NCBI GenBank assembly: GCA_963734575.1
Contig: CAVTHT010000020.1
Span: 1 to 64,000 of the forward strand
Direction of reading: 5' to 3'
DNA: 64,000 nt
Origin: CAIWHR01 sp963734575
GTDB lineage: Bacteria; Pseudomonadota; Gammaproteobacteria; Burkholderiales; Casimicrobiaceae
How positions within the stretch are numbered: the first letter of the stretch is position 1; each line of letters starts with the position of its first letter. Positions 27,147-36,652 of this stretch are shown here, in pieces. The notes beneath the pieces were generated by a model. The model did not search any database, was not told the DNA's origin, and saw nothing but the letters and a program-made list of their open reading frames with translations. Made by a program: the position numbers and the translations under genes.

Positions 27147-28846
27147 GTGAACGCGCCGCTGCACAAACGTCTTGGCGAGTTGCTGGTCGAGCGCGGGAAG
27201 CTCGATCCGGCAGGACTCGATCGCGCGCTGCGCCTGCAACAGGAAAGCAACGAGAAGCTGGGCAGCCTGCTGGTAACGCTCGGCCTGTGCGCGCAGCGCG
27301 ACGTCGCGGAAGCGCTTGCGATCCAGCTTGGATTCCCGCTGGTGGAACCGTCGGGATATCCGGAATTCCCCATCCTCGAGGAGCGCGTCTCCGCCCGATT
27401 CCTCCGCGAGGCGCGGGCGCTGCCGGTGCGCGAGGACGAGCGCGAGCTCGCGCTCGCCATGGCGGATCCCACGGACGACTACACGATCAGCGCGTTCCGC
27501 ATGGTCACCGGTCGCGAGATCCGTCCGCTCGTGGCGATTCCGACGGAGCTCGATGCGGCACTCGAGCGCCTCTACGGCGCGGGCAAATCGGCGCTCGGCC
27601 AGATCGTCGGCGACGTCGAGCAGCGCGTGGACGACCTTGCCTTCGACGCCGACGTCCAGCAGCTCAAGGATCTCGCTTCCGAGGCACCGGTCATCCGCCT
27701 CGTGTCGCTCATCATCACCAATGCCCTGGACATGCGCGCGTCGGACATCCACATCGAGCCGTTCGAGAACCGGCTCGTGGTGCGCTACCGCATCGACGGC
27801 GTGCTGCACGAGGTGGAATCGCCGCCGCGCCGCTTTTCCGCCGCGGTGATCTCGCGGATCAAGATCATGGCGAACCTGGACATCGCCGAGCGCCGCCTGC
27901 CGCAGGACGGGCGCATTCGCCTGCGCGTGCAGGGCAAGGAGATCGATCTGCGCGTGTCCACCGTGCCGACGATGCACGGCGAATCCGTCGTCATGCGGAT
28001 CCTGGACAAGGGCGGCGTGGCCTCGACTTCAAACGTCTCGGCTTCGAGGACGACACCCTCAAGGCATTCCTGGACGTGCTCATGGAGCCGCACGGCATCC
28101 TGCTCGTGACGGGACCGACGGGTTCCGGCAAGACCACCACGCTCTACACCGCGCTCGAGCGGCTGAACCAGCCGGACGTCAAGATCCTCACCGTCGAGGA
28201 TCCGGTCGAGTACCAGATGCCGGGCATCAACCAGATCCAGGTGAAGCCGCAGATCGAGCTCACGTTCGCCAACGCGCTGCGCTCGATCGTGCGGCAGGAC
28301 CCCGACGTGATCATGATCGGCGAGATCCGCGACCTCGAGACGGCGCAGATCGCGGTGCAGTCGGCGCTGACCGGCCACCTCGTGCTGTCGACGGTGCACA
28401 CCAACGACGCGGCATCGACGGTCAACCGCCTGCTCGACATGGGCGTCGAGGATTATCTGCTCACCTCCACGGTCATCGGCATCCTCGCGCAGCGGCTCGT
28501 GCGCACGCTGTGCACCCATTGCAAGGAGTCCTACACGGCGCTGCCGGAGCTCGTCGAGCAGTTCGACCTGCATCGGGTCGCGCCGCCCGGTCCCATCACG
28601 CTGTATCGCGCGAAGGGATGTCCGCAGTGCGCGCATACCGGCTACAGCGGACGGATCAGCATTCTCGAGATGCTGCCCATGACCGATCCGCTGCGCAGCC
28701 TCGTCATGAAGCATGCGACCTCGACGGACCTGCGCAACGAGGCCATCCGCGGCGGCATGCGCACGATGTACGACGACGGCCTGCGCAAGGCGGTGCACGG
28801 CGTGACCACGTTCGAGGAAGTGCTGCGCGTGACGCGCGAGTCCTGA
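27147..28846 (+). CDS. gspE: Type II secretion ATPase GspE, one frameshift
   Basis: The cytoplasmic hexameric ATPase that powers pseudopilus assembly. An N-terminal GspE domain (LGELLVERGKLDPAGLDRAL) leads to the motor domain with SDIHIEPFE, Walker A GPTGSGKTT, Asp box, Walker B, and HTNDAASTVNRLLDMG. A zinc-binding tetracysteine (CTHC ... CPQC) follows. Near 28015 one G is missing from GTGGCCTC; restoring it gives KGGVGLDFKRLGFEDD. GTG 27147 starts the first gene of the operon. Confidence 0.95.
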
Positions 28847-28864
28847 TCTCCGGACGCAGGGACG

Positions 28865-30106
28865 ATGCCTCTTTACCGTTACAAGGCCGTGGACGCGGCG
28901 GGCGACGTCGCGATGGGCGAGCTCGAGGCGACGAGCGAAGGCGAGATCGTCGAGCGCCTGCGCGACCAGGGCATGCTGCCGATGCAGGTCGGCCCCGCCT
29001 CCGCGGCACGCATGGTGGCGTCCGCGAGCGTGGGTCCGGCGCGTGCGCGGCGGCGGTTCTGGGTCTCGAAGACGGTCACGCGCGACCAGCTCGGCAATTT
29101 CACGCGCGAGCTCGCGACGCTGCTCAAGGCGGGATTGCCGCTCGATCGCGCGCTCGAGGTCCTGATCCAGCTCGCGCAGTCGCCCGCGGTCGGATCGCTC
29201 CTGCAGGGGATCCGCGACGATGTGCGCGGCGGCAAGTCGCTGTCGCAGGCGCTCGATGGGCACCGCGACATCTTCTCGCGGTTCTACGTCAACATCGTGC
29301 GCGCGGGGGAGGCCGGTGGTGCGCTCGGCGTGGTGCTCACGCGTCTCGCCGACACCATGGAGCGCAACAAGGAGCTGCGCGAAAGCGTGACGGCCGCGCT
29401 GATCTATCCGACGATCCTGATGCTCGTCGCGGTCTCCTCCGTGATGGTGCTCCTCGTGTGGGTCGTGCCGCAGTTCGAGCAGACGTTCGCGCAGGCGGGC
29501 AAGGCGCTGCCGCTCGCCACGCAGATCGTGGTGGTGGTAGGGCGCTTCCTGCGCGACTGGTGGTGGGCATTGCTCGCGGGGATCGTGCTGTTCGCGCTCG
29601 TGATGCGCCGGCACCTGCGCCGCCCGGCGGTGCGCCGGCGCTGGGATGCGCGCATCCTGCGCCTGCCGCTCGTCGGCGATCTCGTCGTCAAGGTCGAGGT
29701 GGCGCGGTTCGCGCGCACGCTGGCGACGCTGCTCGCAAACGGCGTCACGCTGCTCGCGGGCCTCGGCATCGTCAAGGAAACGCTCGGCAACATGGTCCTT
29801 GCCGGTGCGCTCGACGGCGTCACCGCGCGATTGCGCGAGGGCAAGGGCTTCGGCCGGCCGCTCGCGGAGACCGGCCTCTACCCGCGGCTCGCCACGCAGA
29901 TGATCCTCGTCGGCGAGGAATCGGGCCGTCTCGAGGAGATGCTGACGCGCGTCGCCGAGGTGTACGACCGCGAGGTCCAGGTCTCGATCAAGCGGTTCCT
30001 CGCGGTCCTCGAGCCCGTGCTGATCCTCAGCCTGGCGGTGATGATCGGGGGCATCGTGTTCTCGATCCTGCTCGGCGTGATGGGCATGAGCGAACTTGTG
30101 CAATGA
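28865..30106 (+). CDS. gspF: Type II secretion inner-membrane platform protein GspF
   Basis: A 413-residue polytopic protein that couples GspE to pseudopilin insertion. It has two GspF domains and about three membrane helices (near 170-190, 215-235 and 375-400). MPLYRYKAVDAAGDVAMGELEA, FTRELATLLKAGLPLDRAL, and the C-terminal repeat of the same fold (FARTLATLLANGVTLLAGL) are clear. It follows gspE by 18 bases. No frame breaks. Confidence 0.96.
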   Translation: MPLYRYKAVDAAGDVAMGELEATSEGEIVERLRDQGMLPMQVGPASAARMVASASVGPARARRRFWVSKTVTRDQLGNFTRELATLLKAGLPLDRALEVLIQLAQSPAVGSLLQGIRDDVRGGKSLSQALDGHRDIFSRFYVNIVRAGEAGGALGVVLTRLADTMERNKELRESVTAALIYPTILMLVAVSSVMVLLVWVVPQFEQTFAQAGKALPLATQIVVVVGRFLRDWWWALLAGIVLFALVMRRHLRRPAVRRRWDARILRLPLVGDLVVKVEVARFARTLATLLANGVTLLAGLGIVKETLGNMVLAGALDGVTARLREGKGFGRPLAETGLYPRLATQMILVGEESGRLEEMLTRVAEVYDREVQVSIKRFLAVLEPVLILSLAVMIGGIVFSILLGVMGMSELVQ

Positions 30107-30179
30107 ACGCAGTCTAAAGTCCGGCAACCGCCCACAAGGAGCGCCCGTGCGCGCTTCATCAAGAGCAAAGGAATTTGCC

Positions 30180-30635
30180 ATGCATTCGAGCTCCATGCGC
30201 CTTCGTGGCGCCGCCGCGCGCGCGTTCCTCCAGCGCGGGATGACGCTGATCGAGATCCTGGTCGTGCTGACGCTGATCGGCATCATCATGGGCATCGTCG
30301 GCGGCAACTTCATCGGCAAGGGCGAGAAGGCCAAGGCCGACGCCGCACGCATCGAGATCGGCCAGATCGCCCAGGCGCTGGATCTCTACAAGCTCGAGGT
30401 CGGCCGCTACCCCGCCTCGCAGGAAGGCCTGCAGGCCCTCGTGCAGGCGCCGGCGGGCGTGTCCAACTGGAACGGTCCGTACTGGAAGAAGGCGACCGTG
30501 CCGAAGGACCCCTGGGGCAACGAATACAAGTACGTCTCTCCCGGCGCCTCGGCCCCCTACGAGATCGTCTCCCTCGGTGCGGACGGCAAGGAAGGCGGCG
30601 ACGGCGTCAACAAGGACATCACGAGCGCGCAGTGA
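30180..30635 (+). CDS. gspG: Major pseudopilin GspG
   Basis: The main subunit of the type II secretion pseudopilus. The prepilin site is QRG (Gly20) followed by MTLIEILVVLTLIG, with Glu at mature position +5. DLYKLEVGRYPASQEGLQAL, WKKATVPKDPWGNEYKY and the calcium-site region at the C-terminus are typical. Length 151 with a long leader from ATG 30180. A glycosyltransferase gene, not gspH, comes next, 66 bases downstream. Confidence 0.97.
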   Translation: MHSSSMRLRGAAARAFLQRGMTLIEILVVLTLIGIIMGIVGGNFIGKGEKAKADAARIEIGQIAQALDLYKLEVGRYPASQEGLQALVQAPAGVSNWNGPYWKKATVPKDPWGNEYKYVSPGASAPYEIVSLGADGKEGGDGVNKDITSAQ

Positions 30636-30701
30636 CGCGTGTGCGGCGGGGTGCGGCGCGTCCGTGCCGCAGCCGGCCGATTCCTTCGTGGCGCTGAACG
30701 C

Positions 30702-32435
30702 ATGACGGCCTCCGATCCGCGCCTGCGCGACCAGCTCCTGGCCGCGGGGCTCGCCAATCAGCGGCGACGCGCATTCGCCGCCGCCGAGCAGTGCTACAAG
30801 CTCGTGCTGACGCAACGGCCGCGCGATCCCGAGGCGCTCTATCGCATGGGCGTGCTTGCGCTGCAATGCGCCAACGCGGCGGGCGCGGTGCACTACCTGA
30901 GACAGGCGCAGGCGGTGCGCGAGCTCGATGCCGACGGCTGGTACAACCTCGGCATGGCGTACACCCTGGACTACGCCTTCGCGGAAGCGCGATCCGCGTT
31001 CGAGAACGCCCTCGCACGCGACGCGGCCCACGCGTCCGCAGCCATCTCGCTCGGCAACATCCACAAGCTGCTGGGGCAACCCGTCGAATCTGCGCAGGCA
31101 TACCGTCAGGCCGTTGCGTCACCGCAGATCGGGGCGACGCTCTTCAGCCAGCTCCTGGTCGGCCTGCACACCAATCCGGCCGTTGCGGCGGACGAGCTCT
31201 TCGAGCTGCACTGCGAATGGGCGCGGCGTCACGCCCGGCCGCATTATCCGGACGCGCCGCGCTTCGCCAACGCGCCCGACCCGCAGCGCCGCCTCAAGGT
31301 GGGACTGGTTTCGCCCAAATTCACTGCGGACATCGTCGGCCACTTCCTGCGCACCGTGGTGCGGCCCCTCGCAGCGATGACGGACCTGTACCTCTATCAC
31401 GCCGGCACGGCGCGCGACTGGGTGACGGCCGAGCTCCAGCAGGCGCCCGTGCAATGGCGCAGCATCGCGGAGCTCGACGATGCCGCTGCCGCGCAACGCA
31501 TCGTTGCCGACGGGATCGACGTGCTGGTCGATCTCGCGGGCCATGCGCCCGGCAACCGCCTGCAGCTCTTCGCACGCCGGCCCGCGCCGGTGCAGGTGAC
31601 GTGGCTCGACTATTTCGACACGACCGCCATCGCGACGATGGATGCGCTCGTCACCGATCCGGTGAGCACGCCGCCCGATCTCGTGTCGCGCGGCGCACAG
31701 CGCTTCACCGAGCACCTCGTGTACCTGCCGCATGCGCGCCTCTGTTACGCGCCGCCGCCGTTCGCGCCGGTCGAGGCTCCGCTGCCCGCGCAGCGCACCG
31801 GCCGGATCACGTTCGGCTGTTTCGGCCGGGCCGACAAGATGCTCCCGGAAGTGATCGCGCTGTGGTCGCGCGTCCTGGCTGCGGTGCCAGGCTCCGTGCT
31901 CGTGCTGAAGAACGACGCCTGCGACGTGGCGCCGGTGCGCGAGCGCATGCTCGCCTCGTTCGCGGCCGGCGGAATCGACGCCGGGCGCATCGTGTTCCGC
32001 GGCCCGAGCGCGCATGCGGAGATGCTGGCCGAGTACGCCGCGATCGACATCGCGCTGGACACGTTTCCGTACAACGGCGGCGCGACCACCTGCGACGCGC
32101 TGTGGATGGGCATTCCCGTGATCACCCTCGCCGGCGAAACCATGATCGCCCGGCAGGGGGCTGCACTCCTCACCGCCGCCGGACATCCGGAATGGATCGC
32201 CGCGGATCCGGCCGCCTGCGTCCGCATCGCCCGCGACCTTGCCGCAGACGTGCCTGCACTGGCGGCCACGCGCGGCACGCTTCGCGGCGAGCTGGCGCGC
32301 TCGCCGTTGTGCGACGCCGACGCGTTCGCCCGGGATCTGCACGCGGCGTTGCGGCAGGCATGGGTGCGCTGGTGCGAGGAGCGCGCACCGGTGGAATCCC
32401 TCGTGCCGCACTCCGCGGCGGAGGTCGCGCGATGA
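30702..32435 (+). CDS. TPR-GT41 SPINDLY-like glycosyltransferase inside the T2SS operon
   Basis: A 577-residue soluble protein with no frame breaks. Residues about 1-160 form four or so TPRs (ALYRMGVLALQCANAAGA; GWYNLGMAYTLDYAFAEA). The rest is a two-lobed GT41 domain: RLKVGLVSPKFTADIVGHF, GIDVLVDLAGHAPGNRL, RPAPVQVTWLDYFDTTAI, TFGCFGRADKMLPEVIALW and DTFPYNGGATTCDALWMGIP. The last motif has GGATTC in place of the OGT-type HTT, closer to SPINDLY proteins, some of which use GDP-fucose. It starts 66 bases after gspG, and its TGA overlaps the gspH ATG, so it belongs to the operon. Substrate unknown; pseudopilins or exported proteins are inferred. Confidence 0.85.
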   Translation: MTASDPRLRDQLLAAGLANQRRRAFAAAEQCYKLVLTQRPRDPEALYRMGVLALQCANAAGAVHYLRQAQAVRELDADGWYNLGMAYTLDYAFAEARSAFENALARDAAHASAAISLGNIHKLLGQPVESAQAYRQAVASPQIGATLFSQLLVGLHTNPAVAADELFELHCEWARRHARPHYPDAPRFANAPDPQRRLKVGLVSPKFTADIVGHFLRTVVRPLAAMTDLYLYHAGTARDWVTAELQQAPVQWRSIAELDDAAAAQRIVADGIDVLVDLAGHAPGNRLQLFARRPAPVQVTWLDYFDTTAIATMDALVTDPVSTPPDLVSRGAQRFTEHLVYLPHARLCYAPPPFAPVEAPLPAQRTGRITFGCFGRADKMLPEVIALWSRVLAAVPGSVLVLKNDACDVAPVRERMLASFAAGGIDAGRIVFRGPSAHAEMLAEYAAIDIALDTFPYNGGATTCDALWMGIPVITLAGETMIARQGAALLTAAGHPEWIAADPAACVRIARDLAADVPALAATRGTLRGELARSPLCDADAFARDLHAALRQAWVRWCEERAPVESLVPHSAAEVAR

Positions 32436-32899
32436 ACCGCCGGTTGGTTGCGGCCGATGGCGCGCGGCAAGCGGGTCTCTCGCTGCTCGAGCTCCTCATC
32501 GTGCTGATGATCATGGGAATCGTGGCGGCGTTGACGCTCCCGGTGTTGGGGGGCGGCGTGTCGACCACCCGGCTCAAGAGCGCCGCGCGTGAAGTTGCCG
32601 CCGGGCTGCGCCTTGCGCGCAGCGAAGCGGTGGCGAACCGCCGCGAGACCGTGCTCACGCTCGACCTCGCCGAGCGCACGTTCCGCGTCGATCGCGATCC
32701 GCGCACGCACGTGCTGCCGCACGACATCGAGCTCAAGCTCTACACGGCACAAAGCGATCTCGTCTCCGAGGCGGCGGGGTCCGTGCGCTTCTTTCCCGAT
32801 GGCGGGTCCACCGGTGGGCGCGTCACGCTGGCCGCGGGCGAGCGCAAGTTCGACATCGACATCGACTGGCTGACGGGCCGTGTGGCAATCGCGGAATGA
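32432..32899 (+). CDS. gspH: Minor pseudopilin GspH
   Basis: A 155-residue minor pseudopilin. The prepilin peptidase site is RQAG (Gly15) before LSLLELLIVLMIMGIVAALT, with Glu at mature +5. SAAREVAAGLRLARSEAVANRRET is the conserved GspH helix. Its ATG overlaps the glycosyltransferase stop (ATGA), so its translation depends on that gene. Confidence 0.92.
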   Translation: MNRRLVAADGARQAGLSLLELLIVLMIMGIVAALTLPVLGGGVSTTRLKSAAREVAAGLRLARSEAVANRRETVLTLDLAERTFRVDRDPRTHVLPHDIELKLYTAQSDLVSEAAGSVRFFPDGGSTGGRVTLAAGERKFDIDIDWLTGRVAIAE

Positions 32900-32903
32900 G
32901 GAC

Positions 32904-33338
32904 GTGACGCGACGCGCAGCGCGCCACCGTGCAGCCGGCTTCTCGCTGCTCGAGGTGCTCGTCGCGTTCGTCGTGCTCTCGCTCGTCGCGACGGCGCTCT
33001 TCCGGCTGTTCTCCGGCGCGCTCGGCAACGCCAGCGCCGCCGAGGAATACAGCCGCGCAACGCTCGTCGCGCAAAGCGTGCTCGACGAGGCGGCCGCCGG
33101 AACACTGCGCGAAGGCACGCAACACGGCTCCGCCGACGACGGCCGTCTCCAATGGACGGTCGACATCACGCCCTACGAGGTCCCCGGCATCAACCCCGAA
33201 CTGGACCGGATCTCCGCGGTCCTGCCGGTCCGGATGTTCCGCATCGTGACGGACGTGACGTTCCCCTCGCCCGGCGGCGGAGAGCGCAAGCTCGAGCTCT
33301 CGACGATCCGCATCGGCGCACGGGAGCTGCTGCAATGA
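32904..33338 (+). CDS. gspI: Minor pseudopilin GspI
   Basis: A 144-residue minor pseudopilin, start GTG 32904 five bases after the gspH stop. Processing site AAG (Gly12) precedes FSLLEVLVAFVVLSLVATAL with Glu at +5. It forms part of the I-J-K tip complex. The stop overlaps the gspJ ATG. Confidence 0.9.
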   Translation: MTRRAARHRAAGFSLLEVLVAFVVLSLVATALFRLFSGALGNASAAEEYSRATLVAQSVLDEAAAGTLREGTQHGSADDGRLQWTVDITPYEVPGINPELDRISAVLPVRMFRIVTDVTFPSPGGGERKLELSTIRIGARELLQ

Positions 33339-34030
33339 CGCGCGCTTCGGCGGTGTCGCCCGGCCGCGTCGCGCGCGGGTTCACGCTGGTCGAGCTCCTC
33401 GTCGCGCTGACGCTGCTCGGCCTGATCGCCGGCGTGCTGTTCGGGTCGCTCCGTCTCGCCGGGCGCAGCTGGGAAGGCGGTGAAGGCAAGGTCGCGCAGG
33501 TCGCGGAGATGCGCCTCACCCAGCAGTTCCTGCGCAACCAGATCACGGCGGCGCTGCCGAGACGGATGCTGAAAGCGGTCGAGTTTCCGCTGCTCTTCGC
33601 CGGCACCGCGACCGAGCTGCGCTACGTCGCTCCGCTCCCCGAGCGCGTGGTCGATGGCGGCACGCAGTTCTTCCGGCTGGCGCTCGTGCAGAACGGCGAC
33701 AACGGGCAGCTCGTGCTCGAGCGCATGCGCCCGGATCCGGACATCGTCCAGGTTCCCGAATTCGTCGACGCCGATCGCACGGTGCTGGCCGATCACATCG
33801 CCGATCTCCGGTTCCAGTATTTCGGGCGCGATCCCGATGCCGCCGACACCGATACGCCGACCTGGCGGGACCGCTGGGACGACGCGCAGCGCCTGCCCAT
33901 CCTGATCCGCATCGACGTGCGTCCCGCCAAGGGTCCCGCATGGCCGAGCCTCGTGGCCGGGCCCCGCCGCGGGCCGGAGGCGACTTGCCGGTCGTGGGAC
34001 GCTTCGCGGCATCGCTGCGCCGGCGTATGA
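33335..34030 (+). CDS. gspJ: Minor pseudopilin GspJ
   Basis: A 231-residue tip pseudopilin. The cleavage site is VARG (Gly15) before FTLVELLVALTLLGLIAGVL with Glu at +5. The body has the GspJ pattern QVAEMRLTQQFLRNQI and a C-terminal region PEATCRSWDASRHRC with two cysteines that may pair. The ATG overlaps the gspI stop. Intact. Confidence 0.9.
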   Translation: MTRASAVSPGRVARGFTLVELLVALTLLGLIAGVLFGSLRLAGRSWEGGEGKVAQVAEMRLTQQFLRNQITAALPRRMLKAVEFPLLFAGTATELRYVAPLPERVVDGGTQFFRLALVQNGDNGQLVLERMRPDPDIVQVPEFVDADRTVLADHIADLRFQYFGRDPDAADTDTPTWRDRWDDAQRLPILIRIDVRPAKGPAWPSLVAGPRRGPEATCRSWDASRHRCAGV

Positions 34031-34043
34031 AGGAGGCGCGGCG

Positions 34044-35045
34044 ATGATCGGCCGGCGTGGCGGCAGGGCCGCGACTCGGCGCGCTGCACCGGCAGTGCTG
34101 CCGCGGCAGCAGCGCGGGATCGCGCTCGTGCTCGCGCTGTGGGCGACGATCCTGCTTACCGTCATCGCGGGCAGCTTTGCCTACAGCATGCGCAGCGAAG
34201 CGCTCGCGGCACGCAACGCGATATCGGGCGCGCAGGCGCGCGCCATCGCCGATGGTGCGGTCGAGCGGATGTCGTTCGAGCTGCAGCGCCCGCGCAACGG
34301 CCCCGACGTCTGGCTGCCCGATGGCCGGATCCGTCAGTGGCGCGACGCTGACGCGCTCGTCACGGCGAATGCCGTGGACGAGTCTGCTAGAATAGACATG
34401 AATGCGGCTTCACCACCGCTGCTCACGGGACTGCTGCAAAACGTGGGCGGCCTCGCTCCCGACGAGGCAGCAGCCGTCGTGGATGCGATGCTGGATTGGC
34501 GCGATCCCGACGACCTGCGGCGCCCCAACGGCGCCGAGGAGCCCGAGTACCGCGCGGCGGGCCGGAAGTACCGGCCCACGAATGGACCGTTCGAATCGGT
34601 CGGCGAACTGCGCCTCGTGCTGGGAATGACCCCGGCGGTTTTCGAGCGCATCGCCGGCAGCCTGACGGTGTATTCGCGCCAGCCTGGCATCAATCCCGCC
34701 ACGGCGTCGCGCGACGTGCTCCTCGCGCTTCCCAACGCGACGCCCGAGATGGTCGACACCTTCCTCGCGCAGCGGCAGGATGCGCTGGCCGCGAACCTGC
34801 CCGTGCCGCCGTTTCCGCCCGCGCAGTCGTTTGCGAGCGGGGCGCTGCCGCGCTGGCGGATTCATGCCGAGGCGGTGCTACCCGATGGTGTAACCTTCGT
34901 GCGCGACGCGGTGGTCACCCCGTCGAGTGATCCGCGGCGGGGACTGATAGCACTTCTCTGGCAGGAGGGAACGCCCTTCCTGCTGCAAACCGCGGCGGCC
35001 CCGGAGGCCCCGTCAACGACAGCCAATGGAACCGCTGACCGCTAA
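34044..35045 (+). CDS. gspK: Minor pseudopilin GspK
   Basis: A 333-residue protein, the large cap of the pseudopilus tip. The prepilin site is QQRG (Gly25) before IALVLALWATILLTVIAG; as is usual for GspK, the +5 residue is not Glu. The extra alpha-helical domain includes DMNAASPPLLTGLL, VVDAMLDWRDPDD and FESVGELRLVLGM. It overlaps gspL by 20 bases. Confidence 0.93.
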   Translation: MIGRRGGRAATRRAAPAVLPRQQRGIALVLALWATILLTVIAGSFAYSMRSEALAARNAISGAQARAIADGAVERMSFELQRPRNGPDVWLPDGRIRQWRDADALVTANAVDESARIDMNAASPPLLTGLLQNVGGLAPDEAAAVVDAMLDWRDPDDLRRPNGAEEPEYRAAGRKYRPTNGPFESVGELRLVLGMTPAVFERIAGSLTVYSRQPGINPATASRDVLLALPNATPEMVDTFLAQRQDALAANLPVPPFPPAQSFASGALPRWRIHAEAVLPDGVTFVRDAVVTPSSDPRRGLIALLWQEGTPFLLQTAAAPEAPSTTANGTADR

Positions 35046-36652
35046 TCTTCGTCATGGCATGCGCGACTCCGCGCAGCGGCTCGGACTCACGGACTTCTGG
35101 CGCTGGTGGATCGGCGAGCTACGCGGTCTCGTGCCTGCCCGCGTGCGTCATGCGCTGCAGCGGCGGCGCCTGCATCCCGTGCTCGTGTTTCACGGCGACG
35201 TCGCCGTGCTGTGGCAGCTCGGGGCCGAGAGGCAGGGGGCGCCGGAGTATCGCGAAGCGGCGCGCATTCCCCTCCAGGGCGACGCGAATGCGACGGCGCA
35301 GGCGGGCCGCACGGCGATCGATTCGGTGGTGCGCAAGGTCGCGCGGGGGGGCATTCCGCGCGTGGTGATCGCCCTCACGCGCGCAGCAGGTGTTGCGCAA
35401 GCAGCTCACCTATCCGGCAACGGTCGAGCCCAATCTCGACCAGGTGCTGGGCTACGACCTCGACCGGCACACGCCATTCAAGTCCGACGAGCTCTACTAC
35501 GACGCGGCGATCGTCGGGCGTGACGCGTCGCGCAGCGAGATTCGCGTCGAGCTCGTCGCCGCCTTGCGTGCGCTCGTCGACCAGCTGCGGCGCCAGGCAG
35601 GCGCGTGGGGCGCGGAAGTCGTGGCGATCGTGCCCGCGCTGCCGCATGCGGGCACGGCGGGCGCGGCAGCGCGCCTCAACCTGCTGCCCGAGATCGATCG
35701 CCGCGAGCCCGCCTGGCGGCGCTGGCAGCTGTGGGTGCCGGTGGCACTCGCGGTCACTCTGGCCGGCGCTGCGATCGCGGTTCCGCTCCTGCAGAAACGC
35801 GAGCTCGCCATTGCGCTGCTGCACCAGACCGAGCAGGCGCGCGTGCAGGCCGCGGCGGCCGACGCCCTGCGCCAGCAGCTCGAGCAGTCCGTCGACGATT
35901 ACAACTTCGTGCTGGGCCGCAAGTATGCATACCCGAGCACCGTGCAGCTGCTCGATGACGTCACCCGCCTGCTCCCCGACGATACGTGGCTGACGCAGCT
36001 CGAGCTCAAATCGCCGCCGCGAGGCAAGGACCCGCGCCGCGAGATCCTCTTGCGTGGCGAAAGCGCCAACGCGGGACGCCTCGTGTCGCTGCTCGAGGAT
36101 TCACAGCTTTTCGAGCAGGCCGCGCCACGTTCGCCGACGACGAAGATCCAGCCGGGCCCGGGCGAGATCTTCGACCTCGGCGCCCAGTTGAAGCCCCTGC
36201 CGATGCCGGCCCCCGTGCCCATTGGCCTCGCGGCGAACACGCCGGATCCCAGCGTTCCACCGGGCAACGCTGCGCGACCTGCGTCTTCGCCGAGCCAGCC
36301 TGCCACGCCCGCGGTGACGGCCCCGGCAACCGCACCGGCACCGGCGGGCACCACCTCCGCGAACGCGGCAGCGCCCAGTGCACCGGCGACGGCGACGGCC
36401 CCCGTGCCCGCGCCATCGACCTCGACGCCTGCGGCCGGCTCGACGACTCCGGCGGCGACGGCTTCCGCTCCGCGCACCGCATCGCGACCGGTTCCGCCCG
36501 CGGTGGCATCGACGCCTGCAGGTGGCACGCAATCGACACCGCCGCCGCGTTCCCAAGCCCAAGCCCAGCCCATGCCTGCGCCTGCCCCACCCGCCCGGCC
36601 AACCTTCGGCCCGCTGGCGCCTGACGGCACCACGCCCGGAGCCACGAATTGA
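35026..36652 (+). CDS. gspL: GspL/PilN-like inner-membrane protein with long Ser/Thr/Pro/Ala-rich tail, one frameshift
   Basis: GspL links the GspE ATPase to the membrane platform. The cytoplasmic actin-like part includes FWRWWIGELRGLVPARVRHAL and YDLDRHTPFKSDELYYDAAI. One membrane helix (LWVPVALAVTLAGAAIAVPLL) is followed by a periplasmic PilN-like domain (YPSTVQLLDDVTRLLPDDTWL). A frame break near 35383 must be joined. The last roughly 140 residues (36224-36649) are almost only Ala, Pro, Ser, Thr and Gly, far longer than expected, and look disordered. The stop overlaps the gspM TTG. Confidence 0.87.
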
